Virus record (IMG/VR): IMGVR_UViG_3300017992_000021 | Span: 1 to 64,000 of that record | Direction: 5' to 3' (one strand) | DNA length: 64,000 nt | From: a virus | Shown: positions 1 through 6,493 of the stretch, one piece after another | Layout: every line of letters starts with the position of its first letter | How positions within the stretch are numbered: position 1 is the stretch's first letter | Translations under genes and position numbers: made by a program | Notes under the pieces: model-generated | What the model was told of the DNA's origin: nothing | Database searches by the model: none | Seen by the model: only the letters and a program-made list of their open reading frames with translations

Positions 1-542
1 CATGATTCCGTTAAAGCATCACCATGCTTCGGCCAGTCACCATCCCAGAAGCCGCAACCGTGACCCTGACGTGTCAACCAGAAATCATGACCAGCGGACT
101 CGTAACCGTCCTCCGAGTCATCGATCAGTTCACCATTCTTCTCGACGAACTTCGCACAGTCGCGCTTAATAGCCGCCCACGCTCCTGCTTCAAACGGACA
201 GTCCGCGATTACAAAACCGAGATCCTGATAAGACGCATCAGTATCCTCACCGTTAAACTTGCCCGGACCTTCTGCCCAGAGCAGGCACTCGACGTAACCC
301 CTAACGAACGCATCCATTTGCTGTTCCTCTCTCAACCACTGAGTCATCAGCAGACTGTTGGCCATACGATAATCGAAAAACGCCTCTTCCATCGCATAGT
401 GCGCTTCACGAAGCGGCTTGTAATTGCCGGTCTTTTTGCACTTGCGTGCTATCGGCTTGCAAGCGTCGCGCGCTGCGAGCCATTTCCGCCGGTATTCATT
501 GACGAGTTCTTCAGTCACTTCCTGTCGATATAAGGTCGTCAT
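1..542 (-). CDS. Conserved phage protein, cut by the window edge
   Basis: The frame starts with ATG at 542 and stays open to base 1, giving at least 180 residues; the C-terminus lies outside the window. The start overlaps the end of the upstream gene, as expected in this tightly packed run. Near the visible C-terminal end is the motif HDFWLTRQGHGCGFWDGDW, and around residue 70 is MDAFVRGYVECLLW; this combination is recognisable from many phage and plasmid proteins of unknown function. No catalytic motif is evident. It is probably an early accessory protein. Identity as a coding gene is firm; function is unknown. Confidence 0.85.
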   Translation of the reverse strand, partial: MTTLYRQEVTEELVNEYRRKWLAARDACKPIARKCKKTGNYKPLREAHYAMEEAFFDYRMANSLLMTQWLREEQQMDAFVRGYVECLLWAEGPGKFNGEDTDASYQDLGFVIADCPFEAGAWAAIKRDCAKFVEKNGELIDDSEDGYESAGHDFWLTRQGHGCGFWDGDWPKHGDALTES

Positions 543-933
543 CAGTTTCTTCCTCAGCCGCTTCGGCTTCCTTGGATTCATACCACGAACCCCACGAGCA
601 CACCACGAACTCATCCTCGCCGTGATCGTACAACAACGTCGTGTCGTAAGTATCACCGAGGTTGACATACGACGCCTTGCCGTAAGCGCAGTCATCAACA
701 AACCCAAGACCTTCAACACCGTGCCCGCCTATAATTTCATTAGCAGCTTCCATACGTCGTTCACAGTCCCACGGCTCGTTGTAGCACTGCGCAACCCACT
801 TTTTAACAGACGGGAATCCGTCAGGGTTAAGCTCACCATCTACAAGTAGGGCGAGTATGTACGCCTGCCAAGGCTCGATGCCTTTAATTTCACAAGCACT
901 TTTTTCGAACGCTTCAAATTCTTCGGGTGTCAT
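511..933 (-). CDS. Conserved phage accessory protein (unknown function)
   Basis: A 140-residue acidic protein. I chose the ATG at 933 because AGGGAG lies 7 bases before it; an upstream in-frame start at 981 would run into the previous gene without a ribosome site. The central part, with AYGKASYVNLGDTYDTTLLYD followed by FVVCSWGSWYES, matches a layout common in small phage/plasmid proteins (a short strand-rich domain), but I know no assigned function. The C-terminus is Glu/Asp-rich. The last 32 bases overlap the following gene, implying translational coupling. Confidence 0.8.
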   Translation of the reverse strand: MTPEEFEAFEKSACEIKGIEPWQAYILALLVDGELNPDGFPSVKKWVAQCYNEPWDCERRMEAANEIIGGHGVEGLGFVDDCAYGKASYVNLGDTYDTTLLYDHGEDEFVVCSWGSWYESKEAEAAEEETDDDLISTGSD

Positions 934-974
934 TTTGTTTCTCCCTTCAATGGGTTTGAAAATCGCAACCCCCA

Positions 975-1637
975 CTAGCAAGGGTTATCGATATAACGCT
1001 CATTGAGCGATCCGTTGTCGCTCCACCGTTTTACCTCCGCAGCGTCTGGCCATTCATCTTGCATGAAGAACGCCATCAGCTTCGGAGATTTCTCCAGTGT
1101 GGTCTTAATGTTTTTGAGCGACACGTGCCTGTACATCAGATGACCAAGATTGAAGCCCAACACGTAAACACCGAACATCGGCTCAACGTATTCCTCACCG
1201 ACGCCGTTCTTGAACACGCGAGTCATCACGCGCCCGTACTGTGTTTCCTCACGTTTGTCATCAGTGTAGAATTCAATCAACACATTCGGCTGCACATGCA
1301 TGGTAGCCGCATAAAGGCAGCTATAATCAAACCAAAGGTACTCTTTACCGTCCTCCGAGGTATAGACCTCCCACAATGTGTCGTAGTTCTTACCGCTGGA
1401 ATGCGGTACGAAATACCACTCGCCGTCATCGCAGCCGAGGTAACCTTTAACCCATTCCCCCTTGCAAGAAATTTTCGCCGGTACACTGAAAGCCGTATCT
1501 GGCGCACCAGTCGTATGAGCCGTAAACAACCGCTCACTACCCGGCTTGTCCCGCACGAGCGGGACGTTCGTGACTTTCTGCAAAGTACCCCACGCGCCTA
1601 TCCGCGTGACTACCTGCTCGGATTTATTACTCGTCAT
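975..1637 (-). CDS. Hypothetical protein next to the radical SAM gene
   Basis: A 220-residue protein I do not recognise. The ATG at 1637 is preceded by GAAAGG at good spacing and overlaps the 3' end of the radical SAM gene by 11 bases, so the two are translationally coupled. Composition suggests a soluble beta-rich protein with many aromatic residues (GEWYF, EYLWFDYS) and four scattered cysteines, without a clear metal motif. Because of the coupling it could be a partner or substrate carrier of the radical SAM enzyme, but this is inference from position only. Confidence 0.75.
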   Translation of the reverse strand: MTSNKSEQVVTRIGAWGTLQKVTNVPLVRDKPGSERLFTAHTTGAPDTAFSVPAKISCKGEWVKGYLGCDDGEWYFVPHSSGKNYDTLWEVYTSEDGKEYLWFDYSCLYAATMHVQPNVLIEFYTDDKREETQYGRVMTRVFKNGVGEEYVEPMFGVYVLGFNLGHLMYRHVSLKNIKTTLEKSPKLMAFFMQDEWPDAAEVKRWSDNGSLNERYIDNPC

Positions 1638-2325
1638 CACCAAACCTTTCAATCAACGCTTCCCGCATGTCCTCGGAGGCTTTGCAGAGGATGTTATCCT
1701 CATCCCGCTGCGACTTGTACGACCAGTCACAACCGAGAATCACGTTCCCCTCACAATTAAGGTACACGTCGCCCTCTTCAACACGACCATCGCAGTATTC
1801 AAACGACTCAGGTTCTAATTTCCGATAATCGAAGTGCCCCTCCATACGACCTTCCGCGACCAGATTCTCGGGATACGTAGCCTCCTCGGGGAACCTACGT
1901 TTAAAGAACGCCAAACCATCAAGCAACGTTGTATCGTAAGCACTGTCATCGCTGTGATAGCCGTCATTAGAAACTACTACCTGCGTGACTTCGTTATCAT
2001 CGCAATATGCAAACCAACGCAGGCACGCTATAACGAACTCTTCTGAAATTGCTTTACCGTTGGTAGCAATATAAAAACCACCAACACCGATTTCAAAATC
2101 TTTGCACAATTTCAACGCCTGCTCCATAATCGTCACATTCAACGAGGGCTCGCCGCCGGTAAACGTGAGGTTGGAGATGTAACGCACTTGCGTAAGTAGC
2201 GCACGTAGATCACGGTATTCCAGATCCATATTTTCGGCATCGCCGCGCAGACAATGGCTACACACCATGTTGCAACGTCGAGTAACTTCAATAACAAGGT
2301 TGTATATTTCCAGTTTCTCTTTCAT
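1627..2325 (-). CDS. Radical SAM domain protein
   Basis: A 232-residue enzyme with the canonical iron-sulfur/SAM motif CxxxCxxC at C18, C22 and C25 (RRCNMVCSHC) and the SAM-binding GGEP motif at residues 57 to 60 (FTGGEPSL). Such enzymes cleave S-adenosylmethionine reductively to start radical chemistry in the cytosol. Four more cysteines in the last quarter (C178, C191, C199, C214; YLNCEGNVILGCDWSY) look like a SPASM or twitch-type auxiliary cluster region, which in known families often acts on peptides or proteins. It starts by an ATGA overlap with the gene before it and overlaps the gene after it. The substrate is unknown. It does not resemble the tRNA-modification enzyme QueE, whose cluster loop is spaced differently. 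Confidence 0.85.
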   Translation of the reverse strand: MKEKLEIYNLVIEVTRRCNMVCSHCLRGDAENMDLEYRDLRALLTQVRYISNLTFTGGEPSLNVTIMEQALKLCKDFEIGVGGFYIATNGKAISEEFVIACLRWFAYCDDNEVTQVVVSNDGYHSDDSAYDTTLLDGLAFFKRRFPEEATYPENLVAEGRMEGHFDYRKLEPESFEYCDGRVEEGDVYLNCEGNVILGCDWSYKSQRDEDNILCKASEDMREALIERFGDDE

Positions 2326-2540
2326 CTGATTGGGTCCTCAAATTCATAGACATCGTGCTCAAGCAAGCGACCAAGCGAGCCCACGTTGTCATCACGCACG
2401 TAATGGCACATATAAAACGCGACTGCCGCAGCCTGTCGCGGTGACAAACTATTTATAATTATCCGCACGTGCTCGCGATTCCCATTATAAAAGTCATTCA
2501 ACAAATCCCGCGCTAGCTGCATAGGTGTTGTCTTGTTCAT
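2322..2540 (-). CDS. Small hypothetical protein upstream of the radical SAM gene
   Basis: A 72-residue protein starting at ATG 2540 with GGAGGA 9 bases upstream. It contains a helical segment SPRQAAAVAFYMCHYV and an acidic end. The stop overlaps the radical SAM start (ATGA), so they are one translation unit. It is not recognised. Its size and position upstream of a radical SAM gene would suit a substrate or carrier peptide, but it lacks an obvious leader/core organisation. Confidence 0.7.
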   Translation of the reverse strand: MNKTTPMQLARDLLNDFYNGNREHVRIIINSLSPRQAAAVAFYMCHYVRDDNVGSLGRLLEHDVYEFEDPIR

Positions 2541-2544
2541 ATTT

Positions 2545-2853
2545 TTAATCCTCCGCCAAGCGGGCCATCTCGTAAGACTCTTTCGCCTGCTCAAGTAAAT
2601 CCCGAGCTATGTCGTCGAACTTATTTTCCCTACGACCGATCAAACCGGCACCCCAGAAACCGTGATGATCCTGATCATAACTAGCGTCCCCGGTTCTAAC
2701 CGCCCAGTCACCATCTTCATAGACCTGAAGTCGTACCGGCGCAGACCCGTCATCCCAGCAAAGGGGATCGTCTTTAATAGTCTCCCAGTGCTGCTCGATA
2801 TCCGCAGCCACCTTGGCTATCGCGGGCCACTTCGCTGTCATGTTTAATTTCAC
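2545..2853 (-). CDS. Conserved small phage protein
   Basis: A 102-residue protein beginning at GTG 2853, chosen because GGAG sits 7 bases upstream; an internal ATG at 2841 is too far from it. The segment VRLQVYEDGDWAVRTGDASYDQDHHG with a following FWGAG resembles small phage and plasmid proteins often found in early regions; their function is unknown. It belongs to the leftward accessory operon. Confidence 0.75.
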   Translation of the reverse strand: MKLNMTAKWPAIAKVAADIEQHWETIKDDPLCWDDGSAPVRLQVYEDGDWAVRTGDASYDQDHHGFWGAGLIGRRENKFDDIARDLLEQAKESYEMARLAED

Positions 2854-2947
2854 GTTTGCTCTCCAATTTTAAAAGGCGCCGCCGCATAGCAGCCGCGCGC
2901 TTCCGTTCGAAGCGACGTATTTCACGCCGTAATTGTCGTTTGGTCAT
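2774..2947 (-). CDS. Very basic 57-residue protein in an overlapping frame
   Basis: The ATG at 2947 is preceded by an excellent ribosome site (GGAGGG, 6 bases away). The frame runs 57 codons and overlaps the first 80 bases of the next gene in another frame. The product is dominated by Arg and Lys (MTKRQLRREIRRFERKR), so it could bind nucleic acid. It may be a leader peptide whose translation delivers ribosomes to the downstream GTG start. It is supported by the ribosome site and by filling what would otherwise be a gap, but no homology is recognised. Confidence 0.5.
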   Translation of the reverse strand: MTKRQLRREIRRFERKRAAAMRRRLLKLESKREIKHDSEVARDSQGGCGYRAALGDY

Positions 2948-3223
2948 TTAAGCCCTCCGAGGTAACAGCACGCCGCCATCAACAGCGAGCTTTGCTTGAA
3001 GCTCCTTAACCTGCCTGTTGGCCTTGTTACGCCGGGCAACGGCGTTCTGTACTAGGGCCAGCTTGGAAGCTTCGCGCAACGTCGTATTGCCATTGCTGAA
3101 CATACACTCACCGCGCGCCATCTTGCGGAGCTTGTCATTGCTCACGCGGTTCTTACGCAATAGGCGCGTAGCTTGTACAACGTCGATCGCGTTGTCAGAG
3201 ATAATCCTGAGAACTGTGTTCAT
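2948..3223 (-). CDS. Small basic hypothetical protein
   Basis: A 91-residue protein starting at ATG 3223 with AGGAAGGA upstream. It is helical and basic: the region RLLRKNRVSNDKLRKMARGE resembles a DNA-binding helical segment, followed by a Lys/Arg-rich helix NKANRQVKELQAKL. It is the first sizeable gene of the leftward accessory run, just after a hairpin at 3295 to 3326. A regulatory DNA-binding role is possible but not shown. Confidence 0.65.
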   Translation of the reverse strand: MNTVLRIISDNAIDVVQATRLLRKNRVSNDKLRKMARGECMFSNGNTTLREASKLALVQNAVARRNKANRQVKELQAKLAVDGGVLLPRRA

Positions 3224-3294
3224 GGTAAATCCTTCCTTTAATGGATTCGGAAATGGTTTGATGCCCAATTTTCGTACCTCTCACATGAAAGGCA

Positions 3295-3326
3295 CGAAAG
3301 AAGGGCACCACTGACAAATGGTGCCC
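3295..3326 (-). terminator. Candidate intrinsic terminator
   Basis: Perfect 8-bp stem (GGGCACCA / TGGTGCCC) with an 8-base loop, followed on the minus strand by the pyrimidine-rich TTCTTTCG. It lies between the tiny gene at 3345 to 3455 and the gene at 2948. The U-tract is interrupted, so termination may be partial. Confidence 0.45.
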
Positions 3327-3344
3327 AACCATGACCGTCATCGC

Positions 3345-3455
3345 CTAGTATTTCAAGACGCCCCACCAGTGACGCTTATCCGTTTGATTTCGCGTCCTCA
3401 CTTTTAATATCGACGTGACCCAACTCGCTTGGATAACGTCTCGGGAGTTTTTCAT
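3345..3455 (-). CDS. Possible 36-residue peptide
   Basis: ATG at 3455 is preceded by GAGGCGG 7 bases upstream and opens a 36-codon frame (MKNSRDVIQASW start, HWWGVLKY end). The same frame is open a further 30 codons upstream without a start codon, and that segment also looks protein-like, so the gene might be longer with a rare start, or a decayed longer gene. Function is unknown. Confidence 0.4.
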   Translation of the reverse strand: MKNSRDVIQASWVTSILKVRTRNQTDKRHWWGVLKY

Positions 3456-4009
3456 TTCACCGCCTCGGGCGTACTCCGCACCCTGCACGGTATAAGCTGC
3501 GATTCCTGCCGCCTTACAGGCCAGCTTTTTGCACCAGCTAACTAATTATCATCACGACAATTCGCCGCTAGAGAAATCCGCTTTAAGCAATTTGCAGCGT
3601 CCACACACCTACCTAACCGCGCATCTATCACTAGCATGCGGGATACGGGATTCCCGGCACTAAGCCGAAACAATACGCTTCCGCTTGGCGTTTGTTTAAA
3701 GCGAATTTCTGATTTCAAATAACACACCACAAGCCACCTACCGACACACCTGATAACTCCTAAGCGTACCGTCAGATATGTTTTCGGCTTTTCGCAGCCT
3801 AATTAATGCACCGCATTGAAGCCTAAATTAGTCCACAGGCGAACATCGCTACGCGTAATGGTGGCTACGCGTTAGCGTTGAATTACCTACAGGTAATTGC
3901 GCATTAAATAGTTGTCAATTAACGGGCGACTATTGAAAGCCGCGTACACTGTTGAAAGCGCACAAGGGCACACCCTCAATTGAGGGTGTGCGGCTTCTAC
4001 GTTTTCGCG
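3456..4009. other. Gene-poor region with inverted repeats
   Basis: No convincing gene is seen over about 550 bases. The stretch has an 8-bp inverted repeat AATTACCT-AC-AGGTAATT (3881 to 3898), an imperfect 9-bp inverted repeat with GCTACGCG/CGCGTTAGC cores (3847 to 3877), and a TTGACA hexamer on the minus strand (3913 to 3918). The TTGACA lies 17 bases from TACCTG inside the first repeat, so it could be a repressible promoter for the leftward genes, although the -10 match is poor. A 62-codon frame at 3542 to 3730 is unconvincing. Confidence 0.5.
3969..3990. repeat. 22-bp perfect palindrome
   Basis: CACACCCTC-AATT-GAGGGTGTG is perfectly self-complementary. It lies 20 bases beyond the stop of the Lys/Ala-rich gene on the minus strand. 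It could be a hairpin that protects or ends that transcript, though no U-tract follows on either strand, or a protein-binding site. Confidence 0.6.
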
Positions 4010-4459
4010 TTACTCCACCAATTGAGCCAGCAATTCAGAAACCTTGTCTAGTATTTCCTTTTTGCTCGACTTGGCGGCTTTTGACGGCTTGGCGGCTTTT
4101 GCCTTGCGCTGCTTGGCGGCTTTTGTTGTCGCCTTTGCTTTGCGAGGCTGGAAAGCATTAAGAGTTTTCCGCGTTGAGGCGGCTTTCATCTTGAACGTTC
4201 CCGCTACCGTTTTGGCGGCTTTACGGAAATCCGCAATCAACGTTTTATCGGACTTGGCGGCTTCACCACGTGCCCGCTTGTCGATTCGGCAATCCGCGAA
4301 GAAAGCCAAACGCTTTACGTTTGAACGTTTTTCTGTATACCGAAAACCGTTTACCGACATATTGCGCTTGATTTGCGCTTGGCGGTTTTCGCTTTCGATA
4401 TTATCGAAGAAAACCCAAACATAAGCACGTTCCGTCAGCATCGTGCATTTATTCGACAT
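4010..4459 (-). CDS. Lys/Ala-rich histone-H1-like tail protein
   Basis: A 149-residue protein starting at ATG 4459 (AGAAAGG upstream). The first 70 residues form a small basic domain (YVWVFFDNIESENRQ, FRYTEKRS) that I do not recognise. From about residue 80 the protein is almost entirely Lys, Ala, Thr and Ser with repeated KAAK and KAKAAK units, like the tail of histone H1 and bacterial H1-like proteins. The last 15 residues return to a helical EILDKVSELLAQLVE. Such tails bind DNA non-specifically through charge. Its position beside the repeat array at 4745 suggests DNA packaging or a replication/origin role, which is inference. Confidence 0.75.
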   Translation of the reverse strand: MSNKCTMLTERAYVWVFFDNIESENRQAQIKRNMSVNGFRYTEKRSNVKRLAFFADCRIDKRARGEAAKSDKTLIADFRKAAKTVAGTFKMKAASTRKTLNAFQPRKAKATTKAAKQRKAKAAKPSKAAKSSKKEILDKVSELLAQLVE

Positions 4460-4617
4460 TAGTAAACCTTTCTTTACTATTGCCCGCACGTGCCTTGCTT
4501 GCACAAGACGCGTGCAAGCGAAACGATAAGCTAAGATAAATGACAAATAACTTTCAACCACGCATAACTATAACTTGGTACTAACACCAAGCAAGCAAAA
4601 AACATAATTTATTTCTA

Positions 4618-4639
4618 ATATTGTACAGAAATACAGTAT
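4618..4639. promoter_or_regulatory. 22-bp dyad site, left copy
   Basis: ATATTGTA-CAGAAA-TACAGTAT, an imperfect dyad with 8-base arms. It matches the site at 4853 to 4874 at 19 of 22 positions as a direct repeat. This is the form expected of a dimeric repressor or initiator site. Confidence 0.6.
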
Positions 4640-4744
4640 AAAATTACTCCAAAAAATCAGCTAAAAACCCCTATTTTCTAGGGTTTTCGGGGTATTTTTG
4701 GGTATTTTTTAACGGTATTTTGTAACGCAAAAACGCATAAAATA

Positions 4745-4844
4745 TTTCTGCAAATTCGCTGCAAATCCTCTGCAAAAATCAACGCGAATCCGCTGCAAAT
4801 TCTCTGCAAATGTTCTGCAAATTCTCTGCAGACGTTTTGCAGAA
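4745..4844. repeat. Nine tandem 11-bp repeats (iteron-like)
   Basis: Units of consensus NNNCTGCAAAT follow each other at 11-bp steps from 4745 to 4844. Five copies have CTGCAAAT exactly, one has CTGCAAAA, the last two drift to CTGCAGAC and TTGCAGAA, and the fourth unit is degenerate and one base longer. Eleven bases is one helical turn, so a bound protein would sit on one DNA face. The step is not a multiple of three, so the array is not protein-coding repeat. It is most like iterons of an origin or a partition site. Confidence 0.75.
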
Positions 4845-4852
4845 AACCACGA

Positions 4853-4874
4853 ATACTGTACAAAAATACAATAT
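4853..4874. promoter_or_regulatory. 22-bp dyad site, right copy
   Basis: ATACTGTA-CAAAAA-TACAATAT, the partner of the site at 4618 to 4639. The pair brackets the 11-bp repeat array, 235 bp apart. It lies 56 bases beyond the primase stop. Confidence 0.6.
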
Positions 4875-4929
4875 TTGAAGGCGCCAGAAAATACGCCCTT
4901 AAATGCCGCCAAGGAAATGGGTATTGTTA

Positions 4930-5928
4930 CTACTCGAACAGCCAGTCTGGAACGCTGGCTTCACGAAGGACGTCCTGCCGCTCGCTAACGGCGAGGTCAT
5001 TCCAGTCCTTACCCTTAGGAACGCGCGCTATCACGCAGTCCTTACCAGCGCCGCGCAACGCGCGACACGTCTTGACGGACTCCGCACGGGCATCCTCGTC
5101 ATGCCCGAGTATCAACCGCTTGCAAGGGTGCGATAGCAGCATACCTAACTGTACGCCGTCCGACTTCATAGCCTTGCCGAACGTAGCCACTGCGGCAAAG
5201 CCTGCCTGCTCCACAGACCACGCATTGAACACACCCTCAACAACCACCAGTTCATCAACGTAAGCCCAGCGGTCGTAATTGTAGATCAAGTCCGATCTAC
5301 CGAACGGCACCTCATCGTTGCGCGGGTTCAGGTACTTCAGCTTAGGATCGAACCGCTTGCCGTGATCCCACGCTTGGAAAAACACAAACTTCCCATCACG
5401 AAATACAGGCAGGCAGGTACGGTCGCGGTACTTACCCTCAACAAAGTACCCCACCCGCATGTCCTGAATCATCTCCAGCGAGAAGCGGCGGTCCAACACG
5501 GCGGTCAGGCTTTCCTGCGCGATGTCGTAATACGCCTGACACCAGTAAGTGTCCGCAGACATCACGCCATGCCAGTAAAGTCCCTCCGGATTAATGCTCT
5601 GGATCTCGTTGGCGACGACTTCCCGCTCGGCATTGCGCTGAGCGACTTCAGCGAAGACATCTTCGATTCGCGATGGTGGTGGACGGTACGCGCCTTCCTC
5701 AACGCCCAGCATCTTCCGGGCGGCCTCATAGGTGATGTCTTCTTCTTCCATCACCATTTTGAAACCGCTGCCGGTCTCGCCACACCGGTAACACAAGTAG
5801 ACGTTCTTGTCGTCGTTGTACCACAGCTTTTGTTCTGCCGCGCAGAACGGGCAATCGAACACATGCTCATCACCAGAAGTATACCGGTGGTTCAGGTTCT
5901 CATTTGCCCAGTCCAGTATTTGCTGCAA
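4930..5928 (-). CDS. DNA primase (zinc-ribbon plus TOPRIM)
   Basis: A 332-residue single-subunit primase making RNA primers for lagging-strand synthesis. An N-terminal zinc ribbon has cysteines at 26, 29, 46 and 49 (CPFC and CYRC). The TOPRIM fold shows the catalytic Glu in VVVEGVFNA near residue 230 and the metal-binding DED in ILGHDEDA near residue 275. It lacks a helicase domain; the DnaB-type helicase is a separate gene nearby. The start is TTG at 5928 with GGAGG 5 bases before it. The gene ends against the candidate origin. Confidence 0.92.
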   Translation of the reverse strand: MQQILDWANENLNHRYTSGDEHVFDCPFCAAEQKLWYNDDKNVYLCYRCGETGSGFKMVMEEEDITYEAARKMLGVEEGAYRPPPSRIEDVFAEVAQRNAEREVVANEIQSINPEGLYWHGVMSADTYWCQAYYDIAQESLTAVLDRRFSLEMIQDMRVGYFVEGKYRDRTCLPVFRDGKFVFFQAWDHGKRFDPKLKYLNPRNDEVPFGRSDLIYNYDRWAYVDELVVVEGVFNAWSVEQAGFAAVATFGKAMKSDGVQLGMLLSHPCKRLILGHDEDARAESVKTCRALRGAGKDCVIARVPKGKDWNDLAVSERQDVLREASVPDWLFE

Positions 5929-5939
5929 GATACCTCCAA

Positions 5940-6491
5940 TTAAAAGGGTGGCGGTGTGTCGTAATTCGGCGGTTCAGGAATATCACCCCACGCCCGATGC
6001 GGGACGCACCGGCCAAGCTCGCGGTTCTCTTCGAGGATCGCCTTAGATTTACCAAGGTGCGCTTCGAGCGCCTTCCAACGTACGAAATAATAACTATACA
6101 ACGGCGCGTTATGCCTGCCGCCAACTACTACGCGAAGCTTGAGACCATCTTCCTTGATTACGGTCATGAGATCCTGAGCTTTAATGAAGAAGAACTTCAG
6201 TTGTCGCTCGAATGCCTCAGGGATCGTGTACTTGCAGCCTTTCTTACCGTACTTCTGCCATTTGTGTCGCCGATAAACACAGATGACGTACACCTTGTTC
6301 GGCGGCAGATTACGATCTAACTGCGGCTGCTTAATCACCACGCGGTAATAGTCGTGGCAGGCAGCTTTAATCTCAACGTACGGCTCCTCCAAACCGAACA
6401 GGTATTTCACCATGTCTTCGGCGAGTTTACCCGAGGTATGGGAGCCTTTGGTGGTCTTAGCGTAGTATTCCTGATCCCGCTTGTACGTCAT
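5940..6491 (-). CDS. Hypothetical protein between primase and helicase
   Basis: A 183-residue basic protein starting at ATG 6491 (GGGAGGTAG upstream), three bases from the helicase stop. The segment GKLAEDMVKYLFGLEEPYVEIKAA has an acidic-x-K pattern resembling PD-(D/E)xK nucleases and is followed by basic and aromatic residues (VCVYRRHKWQKYGKK) that could bind DNA. This suggests a small nuclease or resolvase, but the match is weak. The C-terminus ends in a Pro-rich tail. Its place inside the replication operon supports a DNA role. Confidence 0.75.
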   Translation of the reverse strand: MTYKRDQEYYAKTTKGSHTSGKLAEDMVKYLFGLEEPYVEIKAACHDYYRVVIKQPQLDRNLPPNKVYVICVYRRHKWQKYGKKGCKYTIPEAFERQLKFFFIKAQDLMTVIKEDGLKLRVVVGGRHNAPLYSYYFVRWKALEAHLGKSKAILEENRELGRCVPHRAWGDIPEPPNYDTPPPF

Positions 6492-6493
6492 AA

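Larger units (their letters stand above)
4460..4929. other. AT-rich intergenic region, candidate replication origin
   Basis: About 470 bases without a plausible gene between the histone-like gene and the end of the primase gene. In order it has an AT-rich stretch, a 22-bp dyad, T-rich direct repeats of GGTATTTT (4691 to 4721), nine 11-bp repeats and a second 22-bp dyad. Iterons, an AT-rich block and flanking protein sites next to a primase gene form a typical origin layout; this is inferred from sequence alone. Confidence 0.55.

Noticed and set aside
1627-2325. QueE-type 7-deazaguanine enzyme
   Set aside because: The cluster motif has the canonical CxxxCxxC spacing and extra C-terminal cysteines, and no other queuosine or archaeosine genes are visible.
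3542-3730. 62-codon minus-strand frame
   Set aside because: Weak GTG start, no recognisable domain, AT-rich surroundings with many inverted repeats; kept as unproven.
4678-4912. Two overlapping minus-strand frames with repeated FAENLQRIC-like peptides
   Set aside because: The repeats arise from reading an 11-bp DNA repeat in different frames; there is no ribosome site, and the DNA array itself is the meaningful signal.
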